Positions 1-10,956 of a stretch of DNA of 64,000 nt are shown piece by piece. The DNA is taken from contig CADCXD010000005.1 in the NCBI GenBank assembly GCA_902806575.1, forward strand, positions 1,488,001 to 1,552,000. The letters run 5' to 3'. The notes beneath the pieces are model-generated. The model was not told the DNA's origin. It was given only the letters and a program-made list of their open reading frames with translations, and searched no databases. The position numbers and the translations under genes were made by a program. This DNA is from Jackrogersella multiformis (lineage: Eukaryota; Ascomycota; Sordariomycetes; Xylariales; Hypoxylaceae). Numbering within the stretch: position 1 is the stretch's first letter; each line of letters starts with the position of its first letter.

Positions 1-611
1 GTAGGTAGGCCAGTCTCCCTTCCATATCCGTGGGACCCTGTATCTGGTTGATCCCAGGCTTATTATGGAATCTAGATTGCCCGGGAGTACTAGGTACCCC
101 TTGATGCTCCTCGGAGTCGGAAGCATCGTGGGAGGATGGGTAAATGGCAAATGAAAACGCCATTGCTATTGTCAGGGAGCCTCAACTTTCAAGGGGACGG
201 TGCTTGGGATCGCCCTGTCCACGGCCGGCCTGCTTTCTTTCCGTGACCCGCAACGCCTATCACATAGGCTCACCTACCAGTTGGCGATTGGTTTTAATGA
301 AGCTCTGTTTCCCACCTATCTCGCTTACTTTCTTCCTTTCTCTCCTCATCCCATCCATTTCGTGTCCAACTCCGAACTTAAAGCGCCGGTCTGCTTCCTT
401 ACAGGATCAACGTCTTCACCCTCCTTTCGAATTTTAATTCTTTTAATACCCAGTGGGATTTTCTAGAACAGCCAGGCTGGTCTTGCTTTCATTCACTTTA
501 ACCAACATTCTTTTTTTGACGAAATCTTAACGCTGTCGCTATTTAACCCGATTACCTTAAACGAAACCGAGACGAAGACGATTATTACATAACCGACATT
601 AATCAGACAAT
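1..611. other. Intergenic / promoter region of the ferritin-like gene
   Basis: No convincing gene is seen. Two overlapping plus-strand open frames of under 100 codons have no recognisable domain or signal peptide and look like chance. The last 150 bases before 612 are pyrimidine- and A-rich, as expected of a fungal promoter and 5' UTR. Confidence 0.5.
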
Positions 612-1639
612 ATGCCTTCCATCATGAAGACCGTAGGAGTTGTGGCCGGGTTCGCGGCCGTTGCTTGCGCTCTACCAGCCCAACCCAAGTTGACGACGAG
701 ACAAAACCACATCTACAGCCTCGCGAAGCGACAAAACGCCGCTGCCGCCGCCCTCGGACTGCAAGACGTCGACATCCTACAATTGTAAGTAACACTAACA
801 TATTATACCTACTTGGATAGGCGAGTTATTAACTATTGCATAGCGCCCTGACCCTTGAATGGCTTGAGGCTTCGTTCTACCAGCAGGGCTTTGCCCAGTT
901 CGGAGACGATCAATTCCGTGCTCTTGGCCTGAACGACATTCAGCTCGCCGATCTCAAGGGCATTGGCTCTAGCGAGCAGGCCCACGTCGGTCTGCTGCAG
1001 AGCGCCATTGCCCAGGCCGGTGTCCAGCCTGTCCAGCCTTGCCAGTACAACTTCGGCTTCACTGACGCCGCTGGCATGGTTGCGACTGCATCGATCCTTG
1101 AGAGCGTTGGTATCTCCGCCTACCTCGGTGCCGCGCCTCTTGTTTCCGACAGCAAGATCCTCAGCACTGCCGGTTCCATCCTAACCATCGAGGCTAGACA
1201 TCAGTCTTTCATCCGCGTCGCCTCGGGAGTAGCTGCCTCCCCGTCGCCCTTCGATACTCCCCTGGGACCCAAGTCCGTCTTCTCCCTGGCTGCCCCGTTC
1301 ATCACCTCGTGCCCTGCCGGTTCCAACTTGATCCTGACTGCTTTCCCTACTTTGACAATGACAAGCCCCGCTCCGGTAGCTGGTGTCATGGCCCTAGCAC
1401 AAGGATCCTTGTTGAACTTCCAGAGCGACGCCGCATCTGGAGCCGCTTTCTGTGGCTTCACCAACTCCGCCGCACCCGGTGGCACTGCCTTCTCGGCTTT
1501 CGACCCTGCCCAAGGTTGCGCTCTCCCGCCCAACCTAGCTGGCACCGTCTACGTCACTCTCACCAGCGCCAACCCCGCCAGTGGCATCCTAACGGACGAC
1601 ATCACGCTAGCCGGACCGATGGTCATGAACCTCAGCTAA
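612..1639 (+). CDS. Secreted ferritin-like domain protein (Rds1-like)
   Basis: Two exons, 612-784 and 844-1639, joined by a 59-nt GTAAGT...AG intron, give 322 residues. The ATG at 612 is chosen because it opens a signal peptide (MPSIMKTVGVVAGFAAVACA) that the second exon alone lacks. After a short propeptide-like stretch with a KR pair, the region from about residue 42 (LGLQDVDILQFALTLEWLEA) through EQAHVGLL and EARHQSFIR has the spaced Glu/His helices of the fungal ferritin-like (PF13668-type) family, which includes the S. pombe stress protein Rds1. These proteins are secreted or wall-associated and their reaction is not established. The E...EQxH...ExxH pattern could bind a di-metal centre, which is inference. 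The C-terminal third is Ala/Ser/Thr/Pro-rich with no clear GPI signal. The gene stands alone, with 2.5 kb of non-coding DNA downstream. Confidence 0.85.
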
Positions 1640-4132
1640 ACGACTCGGCAACGTGGGGGAGGAAGACGGGAAGTTACTTTTAATGGCGTACCAGTACGTG
1701 GTGCGAGACTTAATGCTTATACTGTGGAGGAGATTGGCCGCCAAATAGGAGCCGCCGAGATGGGGCGCTGCAATACCAGGAGTCAAGATGAAGATGAAGA
1801 AGTAAAAAGGAAGAGAGCACGCGGGACAAACGGGGTGGAGGTCTCGGTAGCTCGCCAAAGTACCGTACCGCCAGCTTAGACAATATATCTCGTTTGTGTC
1901 ATTGTCACCGGTATGCAGCTCGCGCCCCATTTGTATGTAATTACTTGAGCCACGTCGAACAACCCAAAGAAACACTCCTGGTCCCGCTTGTACATATACC
2001 ACCATTACAGACCAGGCGCCAAGGGAGAAAGGAACGGATGCGAGAGGATCGGAGCATGGGACGTTTTCTTTTACGATATCTTTTTTTATATCTTCAAATA
2101 TTCATTTCTTAAGTGGTAATGAGAAAAGGAGCTGGGCGAGGAGGGAGGATAGATATGTACCTACGTCTATCGGGGAGATGGGGGCGAGATACTCAGAGGT
2201 GGCGATACCCAATAGCGCGGACTAGAAGTTCGATTTTTGGTTTGAGTAGAGAGAAATATGAAATGAAAAACATTTCAAATTCAACTCTTGTTCTTTTCCC
2301 CTGTTGTATGTATGTAAAGTGATTGTCACTCGCTGGTTCGAGGTCGGCTTAGATGTGTATCTGATATATGTTGGCGTAATAAAAGCTACTGTGTAGTCTA
2401 ATAGTCGGTGTTCGTAGTTGTGTTGGCAACTCTTGAAGGTGTCTAGTTGAAGACTAGGTAGCTTGTGATAGGATATTTGTTATTTTATGGGTACCTACCT
2501 AGGTAGATAAATGAAGGAAAATGGGACAAGTAATCCGCTGAATGGTATAACATGGAAATTAGAAAATAGTTGGACATGCATGTCATAGGAACTGATGGGT
2601 GTACTTAAGGTGAAGATTGAGCTTTGGCTTTGATACTGCAACTTTGCTTCGTGAACATGGATGTGTGTTTTCTACTCGAAGTACCAGGTAGGTAGGTAGC
2701 ATAGATACCTACCTAGATGAGTTGTGAATATCCAATATATATTATCCCTTTATACATGTTCTTTACGTCCTATTCGCACTACATTTTGGCCTATAGCTAC
2801 CTCTAGGTATTTAGAACTAAGATCTCATAGAATCACTTTGTCTGTATTTATCTGAACCTAAGAGTTTTCATGCGTCCCTAGGTATAATACATTACAGACG
2901 ATGTTTAAATTCATCCAAGGGCATAAATGAAACTGAAAAAAATGCAAGATTTATCGTGTCACGTAGTGAACGTGAATGCTTTCCTGGACGCGTTGTTTAC
3001 ACCTTGTGACGAAACATGAATTTTTTTAATGTACATCTCTTTCCTAGGTACTGTATCTTTTTAAAAAGGGGTTTGAATGAGAAATCATTATCAATTTCAT
3101 ATGGAGATTTTATTCCATCAGTTGTACCTACCGTGATTTTCTACAAGTACAACTCGTAGCCTACCGATGTCCCTCCTTTGGCCTCCCGTCTCTATTTCAT
3201 CCAACGTCATTCCACCATCTAAATATCCATATGTTCAACATCACGACATACGATTTTTGCCTACTGCAACAGGGTCTATTGCATCTCCAATGAGTTGTAC
3301 TTCTTGAAACAGTCGAAATCACACATCACCATCGGGTCGTCCGTCTTTTATCACTAGCACCTAGTCGACCTGGATCGCTACTCCAACACAGTCAAGAGCC
3401 AACACGGTATGCATGCATTACGCACACTTTTCCTTTCAATTCTGTGCAATATTGCACATGACTATGGTTTATGATGAAACATATACGCTATCTTGAGACC
3501 TTGCAGAAGCAGTCAATGATACAAGATGAATAACCCTGATCTGAGACTTTCTTTTCTCCTTACTATTTTTTGTGTCTACCGCCAGGTCATGATACACTAG
3601 TAACAGCAAACAGGAAAACGGGAGAGACACGGAGAAGAGGCGTGTAAGCTAATGATTTCTAAACTGTGAGTGCGTTGTAACACCCATATAAAGACATTCA
3701 TATACCCTTCATCCACTGAGATGCCTTTTTACAGAGCAATTTTTAAATCCAAAACTAACATCTAGGTCCCCTTTACAGACCTGGCTTATGCTGGAGAAGG
3801 TAGAGTCAGGATTACTCGTAAGTACTGTGTTGCTTTTATTATCAACCCCGTCATTTTTCGCCCCATCTGGGATCGACAGTAACAATACACGCATCTCATT
3901 ATTATGAATATAAAAGGTATATATATGTACCTAGATAGATATACATTTGAGACTACCAGGAATCAATGGGTTTGCAATCGACTGACATCCAATCCTCGAA
4001 TTTCTCAAGATCTGATTCTACGGATAGGTAGATAATAACCTCCAAGTGGGGATGAATCCGTTACCGATGAACATATAGTTCATGATCATGCTCAACAAGT
4101 ATACAATAATATGGCCTATACATTTTATTCAT
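1640..4132. other. 2.5-kb intergenic region
   Basis: No supported gene. Open frames here are under 135 codons and lack domains. The stretch is AT-rich and holds members of the intergenic palindrome family, for example ACCTACCTAGGTAG at 2493-2506 and a cluster around 2684-2715. The part next to 4133 is the 3' flank of the dehydrogenase gene. Confidence 0.5.
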
Positions 4133-5221
4133 CTAATAGTCATAGAATCCCTTGCCGCTCTTCTTCCCTAACCAACCAGCATCTACCATCTTTGCGAGCA
4201 GCACACTTGGTCGGTACTTAGAGTCGCCCGTTTCTTGGTGAAGGACCTTCATGATAGCTAGGCATGTATCGAGCCCGATAAAGTCGGCAAGCTGTAGCGG
4301 CCCCATCGGTACGTTCGTGCCGTTCTTCATGATCGCGTCAATGGCATCTCGGTCCCCGACACCAGTCTCTAGGCATATCACGGCTTCGTTAATATACGGC
4401 ATTAAAATCCGGTTCGCCAAGAACCCCGGAGAATCTCCAGACACGGAGGGGATCTTCCCCATAGCTTTGCAGAAAGCGACGGCGGTATCGAGAGTCTCCG
4501 CACTCGTCTGCAACCCGATGATAATCTCGACGCCCTTTTGTATGGGCACCGGGTTCATGAAATGAGTTGACACCACGCGAGAGCTCGCCGACGTGTCTTT
4601 GGGATCTTCTGTAGTCGCCGCGGCGATCTTGGTGATCGAGATAGACGACGTGTTGGTTGCTAGGATAGCATGCTTCGGACAGATTTTCGCCAGCTTGGCG
4701 AATATGTCGAATTTTAACTGGGGGATCTCCGGCACGGCCTCAATTACGAAGTCAACATTTGAAAGCTCTTCGATGGATACGGTAGGCAAGAGTAGAGATC
4801 TCGCTTTGTCTGCTTGTTCCTGTGTGATCCGCGACTTCGATACATCTTTGGACAGGAGTTTCTCTGGACGGTCCAATGAGCATGTCTAGTTCAAGCCGAG
4901 GGACAATACAGCTGCAAATTGAGAACGAACCTGCAAATGAGATTCCTTTATCGAGGGAGGCTTTCGATGAGTCGACAAGTGTGACGGGAACACCGGCTCT
5001 TTGGGCGGCAACTAAAGCAATGCCCATTCCCTGAGGAGGTGTGAGCTGAGCTGAGTTGTGATAGCCTCAAATCACATGTGAAAGAGGTAGCTTACCATTT
5101 GGCCCGCGCCCAAGACGCCTAGACTCTTGACCTCAGCCGCATATCGAGCTGAGCTGGAGCTAAAATGTCGGATCTGACGGCCGAGCTGCAAAGCTCTTAT
5201 TCTTCCAATTGTACTTGCCAT
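4133..5221 (-). CDS. 3-hydroxyacyl-CoA (3-hydroxybutyryl-CoA) dehydrogenase
   Basis: Three exons on the minus strand (5221-5096, 5030-4931, 4863-4133) give 318 residues, the usual length for the short monofunctional enzyme. It oxidises L-3-hydroxyacyl-CoA to 3-ketoacyl-CoA with NAD in beta-oxidation. The N-terminus (MASTIGRIRALQLGRQIRHF, then SSSSARY) is basic and Ser-rich, so mitochondrial import is likely. The NAD-binding Rossmann motif GAGQMGMG is at about residues 37-44 and is split by intron 1 right after QM. The NTSS and HFMNPVP motifs characteristic of the family follow in exon 3, and the C-terminal domain ends GKGFYDY. The second acceptor was placed so that the junction reads ISFAEKLLSKDV as in relatives; an alternative AG a few bases upstream breaks the frame. 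It is divergent from the Tof1 gene, 443 bp away. Confidence 0.92.
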
Positions 5222-5664
5222 TGTGTCTGTAAAGTTCACTCGACTATTGAAGAGTTGAAAGTACTAGGTATGTAAGTGATAGGTATTAATTAATATGAGG
5301 TCAGTTAAGGTGAGGACAAGGAATGGGCCGGAGACCAGGGGGCACCTGGGCAGTTACCGGATAGCCTCGGGTTACGGAGATATATGGGTCCATAAGTCTA
5401 GCTTCAGTAAGTACTTAGGTACCTACCTAGGTAGGTATACTGTACGTGAATGCATAGTGTATTTAAATTAAATCCACTATCCACACTGTAATACGACTCC
5501 ACTTTAACCCGTCTTGGCGCGTCATTCTGTAAATTGAAGACGCGACAAACGCGTTTTCAATTTATACCGATTCGAGCAAGCCCCTCTAGTATCAATGACT
5601 ACCTAATCCAAGACATGACCACGAAGGAAATTCTGGAGTAGGGAAATAATTCCTCGATGCTAAC
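5222..5664. promoter_or_regulatory. Divergent promoter between dehydrogenase and Tof1 genes
   Basis: The 443-bp spacer between two divergently read start codons must hold both promoters. It contains a palindromic repeat ACCTACCTAGGTAGGT at 5421-5436 and, closer to the Tof1 start, a GC cluster: GGCGCGTC near 5515, GACGCGAC near 5539, and a perfect ACGCGT at 5549-5554, about 110 bp upstream of the Tof1 ATG. ACGCGT is the MluI cell-cycle box bound by the yeast MBF factor at G1/S genes, which fits a replication-fork gene. Use in this fungus is inference. Confidence 0.55.
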
Positions 5665-8600
5665 ATGGAGTCTTCAGAGAGTACTACTGATGTAGTGCAT
5701 CCCGAAGTTCGGGCGCACATCAACAGTCTCGCATCAGCTGTTAGTATTTTCTATTACACCCCCCCGGCTCGCTGACGGTATTGCTGATCACGACCTTATA
5801 GCTTGGTGGCTTTAGCGCCGACGATGATGGGCGATACGTGCTCGGTGACTCCGCCCTGGAAGTTCTTAGGGATATTAAGAAATGGATTCGATTTTACGAC
5901 GAAAAAACGAACCGAATGGACGTTGCGCGATGCCTGGCCGAGGCGAATATAATCGAAGGCGACCTGCTGCATATTCTCGCGACCTGGCCTGAAAATGCGA
6001 CCGACAATAAGTTCAAGGCGAGAGCTGCCCTGGCGTGCTTCGAGATCATGGTGCCATTGACATGGCCGTTGGAACGAGATCTTGACCAGATGACCATCAA
6101 CCACCATAGGCATCTCCCGGTCCTGCAGCTCGCCCAGGTTGGCTACAAGCGTGCCATCGTCAACTTCGATGCCGCCCAGATTCTCCACACCGCCGTACGA
6201 ATTGCCTTGCCTTCTATGGCCCTATCACGAAGCGATAGATCTGCACGCGACGAAGGAATCATCAAGCTAGTCCTGCTGTTTCTAAGGAACGTGGCCATGA
6301 TCTCTCCCCCTCCTGGTGTCCAATATGATGGGGACGAATCTCAGATCTCGCGCTCAGCCTTGATTGATGCATTTTCCTACCAAGATATTCTTCTTACTCT
6401 CCTAACAATAGCCTCGAACATGGGAGAGGATTTCAATCAGGAGGGTATCATTATAATGGAGATTATATTCCATCTCGTCAAGCGAGTCGATATTACTAAG
6501 TTGTTTATGGACGAAAAGCAGCTTGGCAAGGCAAAATCGAACGAACTCACGACTATGATGAATAAAGAGGCGGCAATGCATCGACCTTATAATCGGAAAG
6601 CTCCGTCTAGGCATAATCGGTGGGGAACTATGATCTGGGTGGACCGAGGTGACGGCAAGGTCTCAACTGTCACCGGCCAGGACGCTTTGCTCGATGCGGC
6701 AACTAGACAGCATAAGATGGACAACAGTAAGGTATACCGGCCCCCGCGAAGGCCCAGGAAAGAGGAGATGGAACCAAAGGACCTTGGACCTCCGGTGTCA
6801 CTTAACACAAGAGCGCGCGAGCAACTTAAGGGTTTCGTGGAGGAATTTTTAGATTCCGGCTTTAACCCCCTATTCCAACATGTGCGAAAGAAGCTCGACG
6901 AACAAAAGGACTACGTCTTTGAATACCACCCACGGCAGTTCTTTTATCTGGTATCGTGGTTTCTAGAAGCCGAAAGGGTGCGAAAGAAGGCCGCGAAGGA
7001 CCGCAAGTCGGCTAGCGCTGAAGATATAGGATCTTTCAACCTTGTTGCTAGCGTTCTCAACCAGCAGATGTTCATCACATTGAACAGGGCAATCGGCGAT
7101 TCGTTGGAAAGCAAGCGTTGGCAGGAACTGTGCGCTGCCATTCGATGCTTTACACAAATTCTCCTGACGGTCCAGGAAATGTCCGAATCGGGCAACGAGG
7201 AGGATGAAGAAATTGCGGAGAATATTCTCAGCCGTATCTTCTACGAAGACGAAACGCATGACAGAATCGCAAATATTGCGCGAGACTATAAGGACCAAGG
7301 CTTTGACTACCTTGATGCCTGCACCGAGCTCACACATACGTACCTACGCGTTCTAGAAGCATATTCGAAACAGAACGTGGATATGCAAGTGCGATCGCGA
7401 CGGCGAGTTCGAACGAAAAAGAAGGCCGCGAAAGTTGTCGAAGAGGGAGACGATTCGGAGAACGATCAGGCAAATGCGGAACGGATATCACGCGAGCGCA
7501 AGTTCGACTTCAATCGCTTTGTGAATCGCTTTACCCCTCAAGGTGTAGTAGACACCTTCGTCAAGTTCACAAAGTATTACCAGGACCTAAACGATTCTCA
7601 GCTGAAGCGGGCTCATCGCTACTTCTACCGCATAGCTTTCAAACAGAACATGAGTGTCATGCTCTTCCGGGTTGATATTATACAACTATTGTACAGCATG
7701 ATCAAGGGCCAGGAGCCCCTGGATAAGAGCTGCTCGATGTATAAAGAATGGGATGAGCTAGTCAAGCAAATTCTCAGGAAGTGCATTCGCAAGGTCGAGG
7801 AGCGACCCCAATTGATCATCGAAATGCTGTTCTCAAAGATCAATGCAACAGCGCACTATCTAGAGTACGGATACGAGAAACAGACCCTATCAACATCACA
7901 GTCTAGACCAGCAGCCGAGTTGGAGTTTCGGCATATCGTGGAGCGGGATCAACAGATTGCTATCGCCGTCAGTGTCTTGTTAGATAAGAATTTGGCTGAT
8001 CATGTCAGTTGGGTCAAAGGCCAGCTATCTGCCGCAGAAACTGAAAGAAGGGCATGGGAAGCGGCAGAGAAGGCGATGCCATCGGTAGAAGGGGCATCGG
8101 TAGAAGGGGGCGAGAAAGGGGGTGAAAATGAAGGCGAACAGCCAAGCACGGAGACCCCTCCTACTAAAGAAGTTCCCACCATTTGTATGTTTCCCTTTTT
8201 GACTGTCAATGAGTTATGGCTAACAGTATTTAGCTATACGACCAGATAATGAAGCTCGCCGCATCGCCATGTTCAAGAATTCCCACCTCCGACTGCTCAT
8301 GAAGCTCGTTGGTATTGAACGCCTCGTCCCGACGGTGGACGAAACACCCGAATCGGCCTGGATTATCCCGTCACATCTGACCCCTGAACAGTTAAAAGAA
8401 TCCCTAGATTTGATTAACAAGGCCGAGTTCAGCCCACCGACGTTCGAGGACGGCAAGCTAGCCGAGGACCAACTAAGGAGGAAATCCGCGGTTCGAAAGA
8501 AGGCCGTCTTCGACGACGATGACGGAATTGCTGATGACGACGACGAGATCCTCTTCCCTGCCGGTGGCCCGACGGCGCGGAAGGTCGCGGACGAGTCCTC

Positions 8601-9291
8601 GAACAAACCAAAGAAAATCCGTCGGCGTCGGCGTCGGGGTAGCAATGACGCCGAAGAACTCGACGATGAGCAGCTCGAGGAGAAGGAGCGCGCGCGCAGA
8701 GAACGCGAGAAAGCCAAGGCGAGAAGGTTCAAGAGCGACTTGTACGTGCACGCGAGCGACGACGAGTCAGACGACGACGGACAGCGCTGGACTGAGTTCT
8801 ACGCCAGCGAGGAGCGGCTCCGGCAGCGGCAGCAACAGAACGCGGCGGCGCACGGCGCGCAGGGGGTTACCACCTCGGCGGCCGCCGCCGCCGTCGCGCC
8901 CGCGAAGATCGCGGAGAAGCGCAAGGCAACGGTGCTGGCGGACGACGACAGCGATGACGATAACGATAACGACCTCATCTTGCCGCACGACTCCGACGAC
9001 GACGACGGTTCGAGCCGGCCTCGCACGAACAGGGCGGTCCGCGACGACAGCGACGGCGACGACGGCACCGACGACACGCCGCTGTCGAGCCCGCGCGCCG
9101 GCTCCGCCGTCAGCGCCAAGCGCAGGCGCTTGTCCAAGGAGCCGTCGCTCGCAGCTGCGGAGGAAGAAGAGCCTGCCGTCGATGCGGATGCGGATGTCGA
9201 CATGGAAGACGCCGACGAAGACGTGCCGGCTGCGAGGCGGCGGCCGAGGGCCAGGGCGGGATTCGTTGTCGATAGCAGCGACGAAGAGTAA
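5665..9291 (+). CDS. TOF1: Topoisomerase 1-associated factor Tof1/Swi1 (Timeless family)
   Basis: Three exons (5665-5739, 5802-8184, 8234-9291) give 1171 residues, a usual size for fungal Tof1/Swi1. The protein forms the fork protection complex with Csm3/Swi3, pausing forks and supporting the S-phase checkpoint in the nucleus. The N-terminus after intron 1 (LGGFSADDDGRYVLGDSALE, then VLRDIKKWIRFYDEK) and the following helical repeats (DLLHILATWP, RAALACFEIMVPLTWPLE) are the TIMELESS domain. A second conserved block, FNRFVNRFTPQGVVDTFVKF, lies in the middle. Exon 3 starts with a conserved RPDNEARRIAMFKNSHLR stretch and then turns into Asp/Glu/Ser-rich low-complexity sequence with nuclear-localisation-like KKIRRRRRRG near residue 935; this GC-rich acidic tail varies in the family. 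The small first exon is supported by its in-frame junction and a Met that precedes LGGF. An ACGCGT box lies upstream. Confidence 0.93.
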
Positions 9292-9794
9292 TGACTAAGG
9301 TACGGAAGGGAAGATTGCATGGTTTCGGCGTTTTGGCGTTGCGCTTCTAAGGATAGGGGAAGGGGAAGGAGGGGAATGTTACGGGTGTTGGTTGCATAGG
9401 AGGGAGGTAGTTTGTTGAGTGGGAACCAGATATACGTATCAATTATTCACGGTGCGGCTGGTTTTGTTGAAGGGGATGTGCTTGTGAAGTGCCATTAAGG
9501 ACTGACTAGAGTTATTACTTCGAAACTCGTGAGCTACTTCAGCTACCTTCTCTAGGTACCTAGTATGTACAATAATTGATATCTTCAGAATCCCGCAGAT
9601 AACATTCTCTAAATCCCATCACGGCAAACCGAGCTTATTCAAATTGTCCATCTCGAACAAACTTAACGAAAATTCATTTCATTCATAGATAAGTAGCGGA
9701 GAGGTATAACTACCTCTGTTAATCCTTCTTCTATTCTAAAGTTAGTACGGAAAAAACGTATACCTAGGTAGGTACTAGGTACACAAGGGAGTCG
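9292..9794. other. Intergenic region between convergent Tof1 and metallothionein genes
   Basis: This is the 3' flank of both genes. No open frame of interest is seen. It contains copies of the TACCTAGGTA-type motif near 9556 and 9763-9781. Confidence 0.5.
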
Positions 9795-9896
9795 TCAACT
9801 AACAGGGCAATTGGCGCATCCGCAGTTATTCTCGCACTGGCACGAGCCGGAGCTGGCGCAGGTGCAGGCGCCGGCGGTGTTGCAATTGCAGCCCAT
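9795..9896 (-). CDS. Small cysteine-rich metallothionein
   Basis: A single minus-strand frame of 34 codons (ATG at 9896, TGA ending at 9795) encodes 33 residues with nine cysteines. It begins MGCNCNTAGACTC and continues with CQC, CGC and a final CANC. Cysteines are at positions 3, 5, 11, 13, 19, 21, 25, 27 and 30, giving four C-x-C pairs. There are no aromatic residues or histidines and Ser/Gly/Asn fill the gaps. This is the composition and size of ascomycete copper metallothioneins such as the short Neurospora one, which chelate Cu(I) in the cytosol. Cysteine codons are all TGC, and wobble positions are GC-rich compared with the surrounding AT-rich DNA, which supports real coding. I see no intron. 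The gene lies between Tof1 and formate dehydrogenase on the same strand as the latter. Confidence 0.82.
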   Translation of the reverse strand: MGCNCNTAGACTCASSGSCQCENNCGCANCPVS

Positions 9897-10956
9897 TGTC
9901 TTTGCTACTCGACTTGGTTAAGTCTTGATAGGTACCTACGCGGTTATAAGTTGTAGGTTGTAGGTAGGTAGTGCAAAGTAATAAGTTGTAATTCAGAGCT
10001 ACTATGTCGTAACAGCGCTAGGTAATTGCTGATTGGCCGGTTGTGATCGAAATAGGCAATTTTGCGAGTTTGTGTAAGGGTTGGGTTGGCCTGCAAGGTG
10101 TCTCTAGGCCATCAAGGTAGGACAACTGGGCTATTTATATGCTTTGATGAAGACTTGGCTTGGTACTAACAACTTACAGCCATGGAGGGATCTAACATAG
10201 CCAATTGCCGGAATTGTTGGAGTCCTTTGTGCTGGACGAGAAACTAGTCGAGATCTCTGACGACATCACATGGTATATTCGTGTAAGAGAGACGTCAGCG
10301 GTCCAAGTGACGGACAAGAGGAGAGGAGGGGGTAGAGCTGGGATGTCCCAATTTTGGCATAGGGAGCCAATTAGTGCTTGACTCTTTCCTAAGGAGTTTC
10401 ACGGTTTACGATACGCCAACTATTAAGGTGTGGTATAATGTAGACAGACCTCAGGTAGGTTAGGTATACTATTCGTTGTAGCTTTAATCACAAGTCTCAC
10501 ACTTTGCAAGGTTAGCTACCTGGAGGTAAGGTACCTAGGTATGTAGTGTATGTAGGTGGCAAGTATAGCAAAACCAGAAGTTTGAAAAATTCATCCTGTT
10601 CAATACAATGGCTATGCTATAACACACTACCTAATCACATCCTCCGCACTCGAGGTTCATATAGCATTGCTCGTCGCTTATAGTTGGTCAGTTAGCTGGT
10701 TTGGTTGTTGCATGCCGGATTCCGTCCAGCTACTTCCCATCCTTCATATTCCGTATACCACAGTAGTAGATCATAGCAAAAAAAAAACCACATCTGAAAT
10801 ACCTAATACCTGACACCTAAATAGGTAGTTAGGTTCCGTTTCGTCAGCTCATCGGCAAGCGCCCTCCCTCTTCATTCACCCTTTACACGAATGGAATTTT
10901 TTTTGTCTGTCGGGTTTATGTTGTTTCCGCGAAATTTTTGTATCTTTTTATTTGAA
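9897..10956. other. Intergenic region upstream of the metallothionein gene
   Basis: About 1 kb with no supported gene. It includes the metallothionein promoter and the 3' flank of formate dehydrogenase. Several copies of the TAGGTAGGT/ACCTACC motif are present (for example near 9930, 9961, 10455 and 10528) and an A9 run lies near 10780. Confidence 0.45.

Noticed and set aside
144..466. Overlapping plus-strand open frames at the window start
   Set aside because: Short, no start context, no domain, and two frames overlap; they look like chance openings in a promoter region.
8519..9298. 259-codon alternate frame in the Tof1 C-terminus
   Set aside because: It is the Arg/Thr-rich shift of the acidic repeat-like tail (GACGAC read out of frame).
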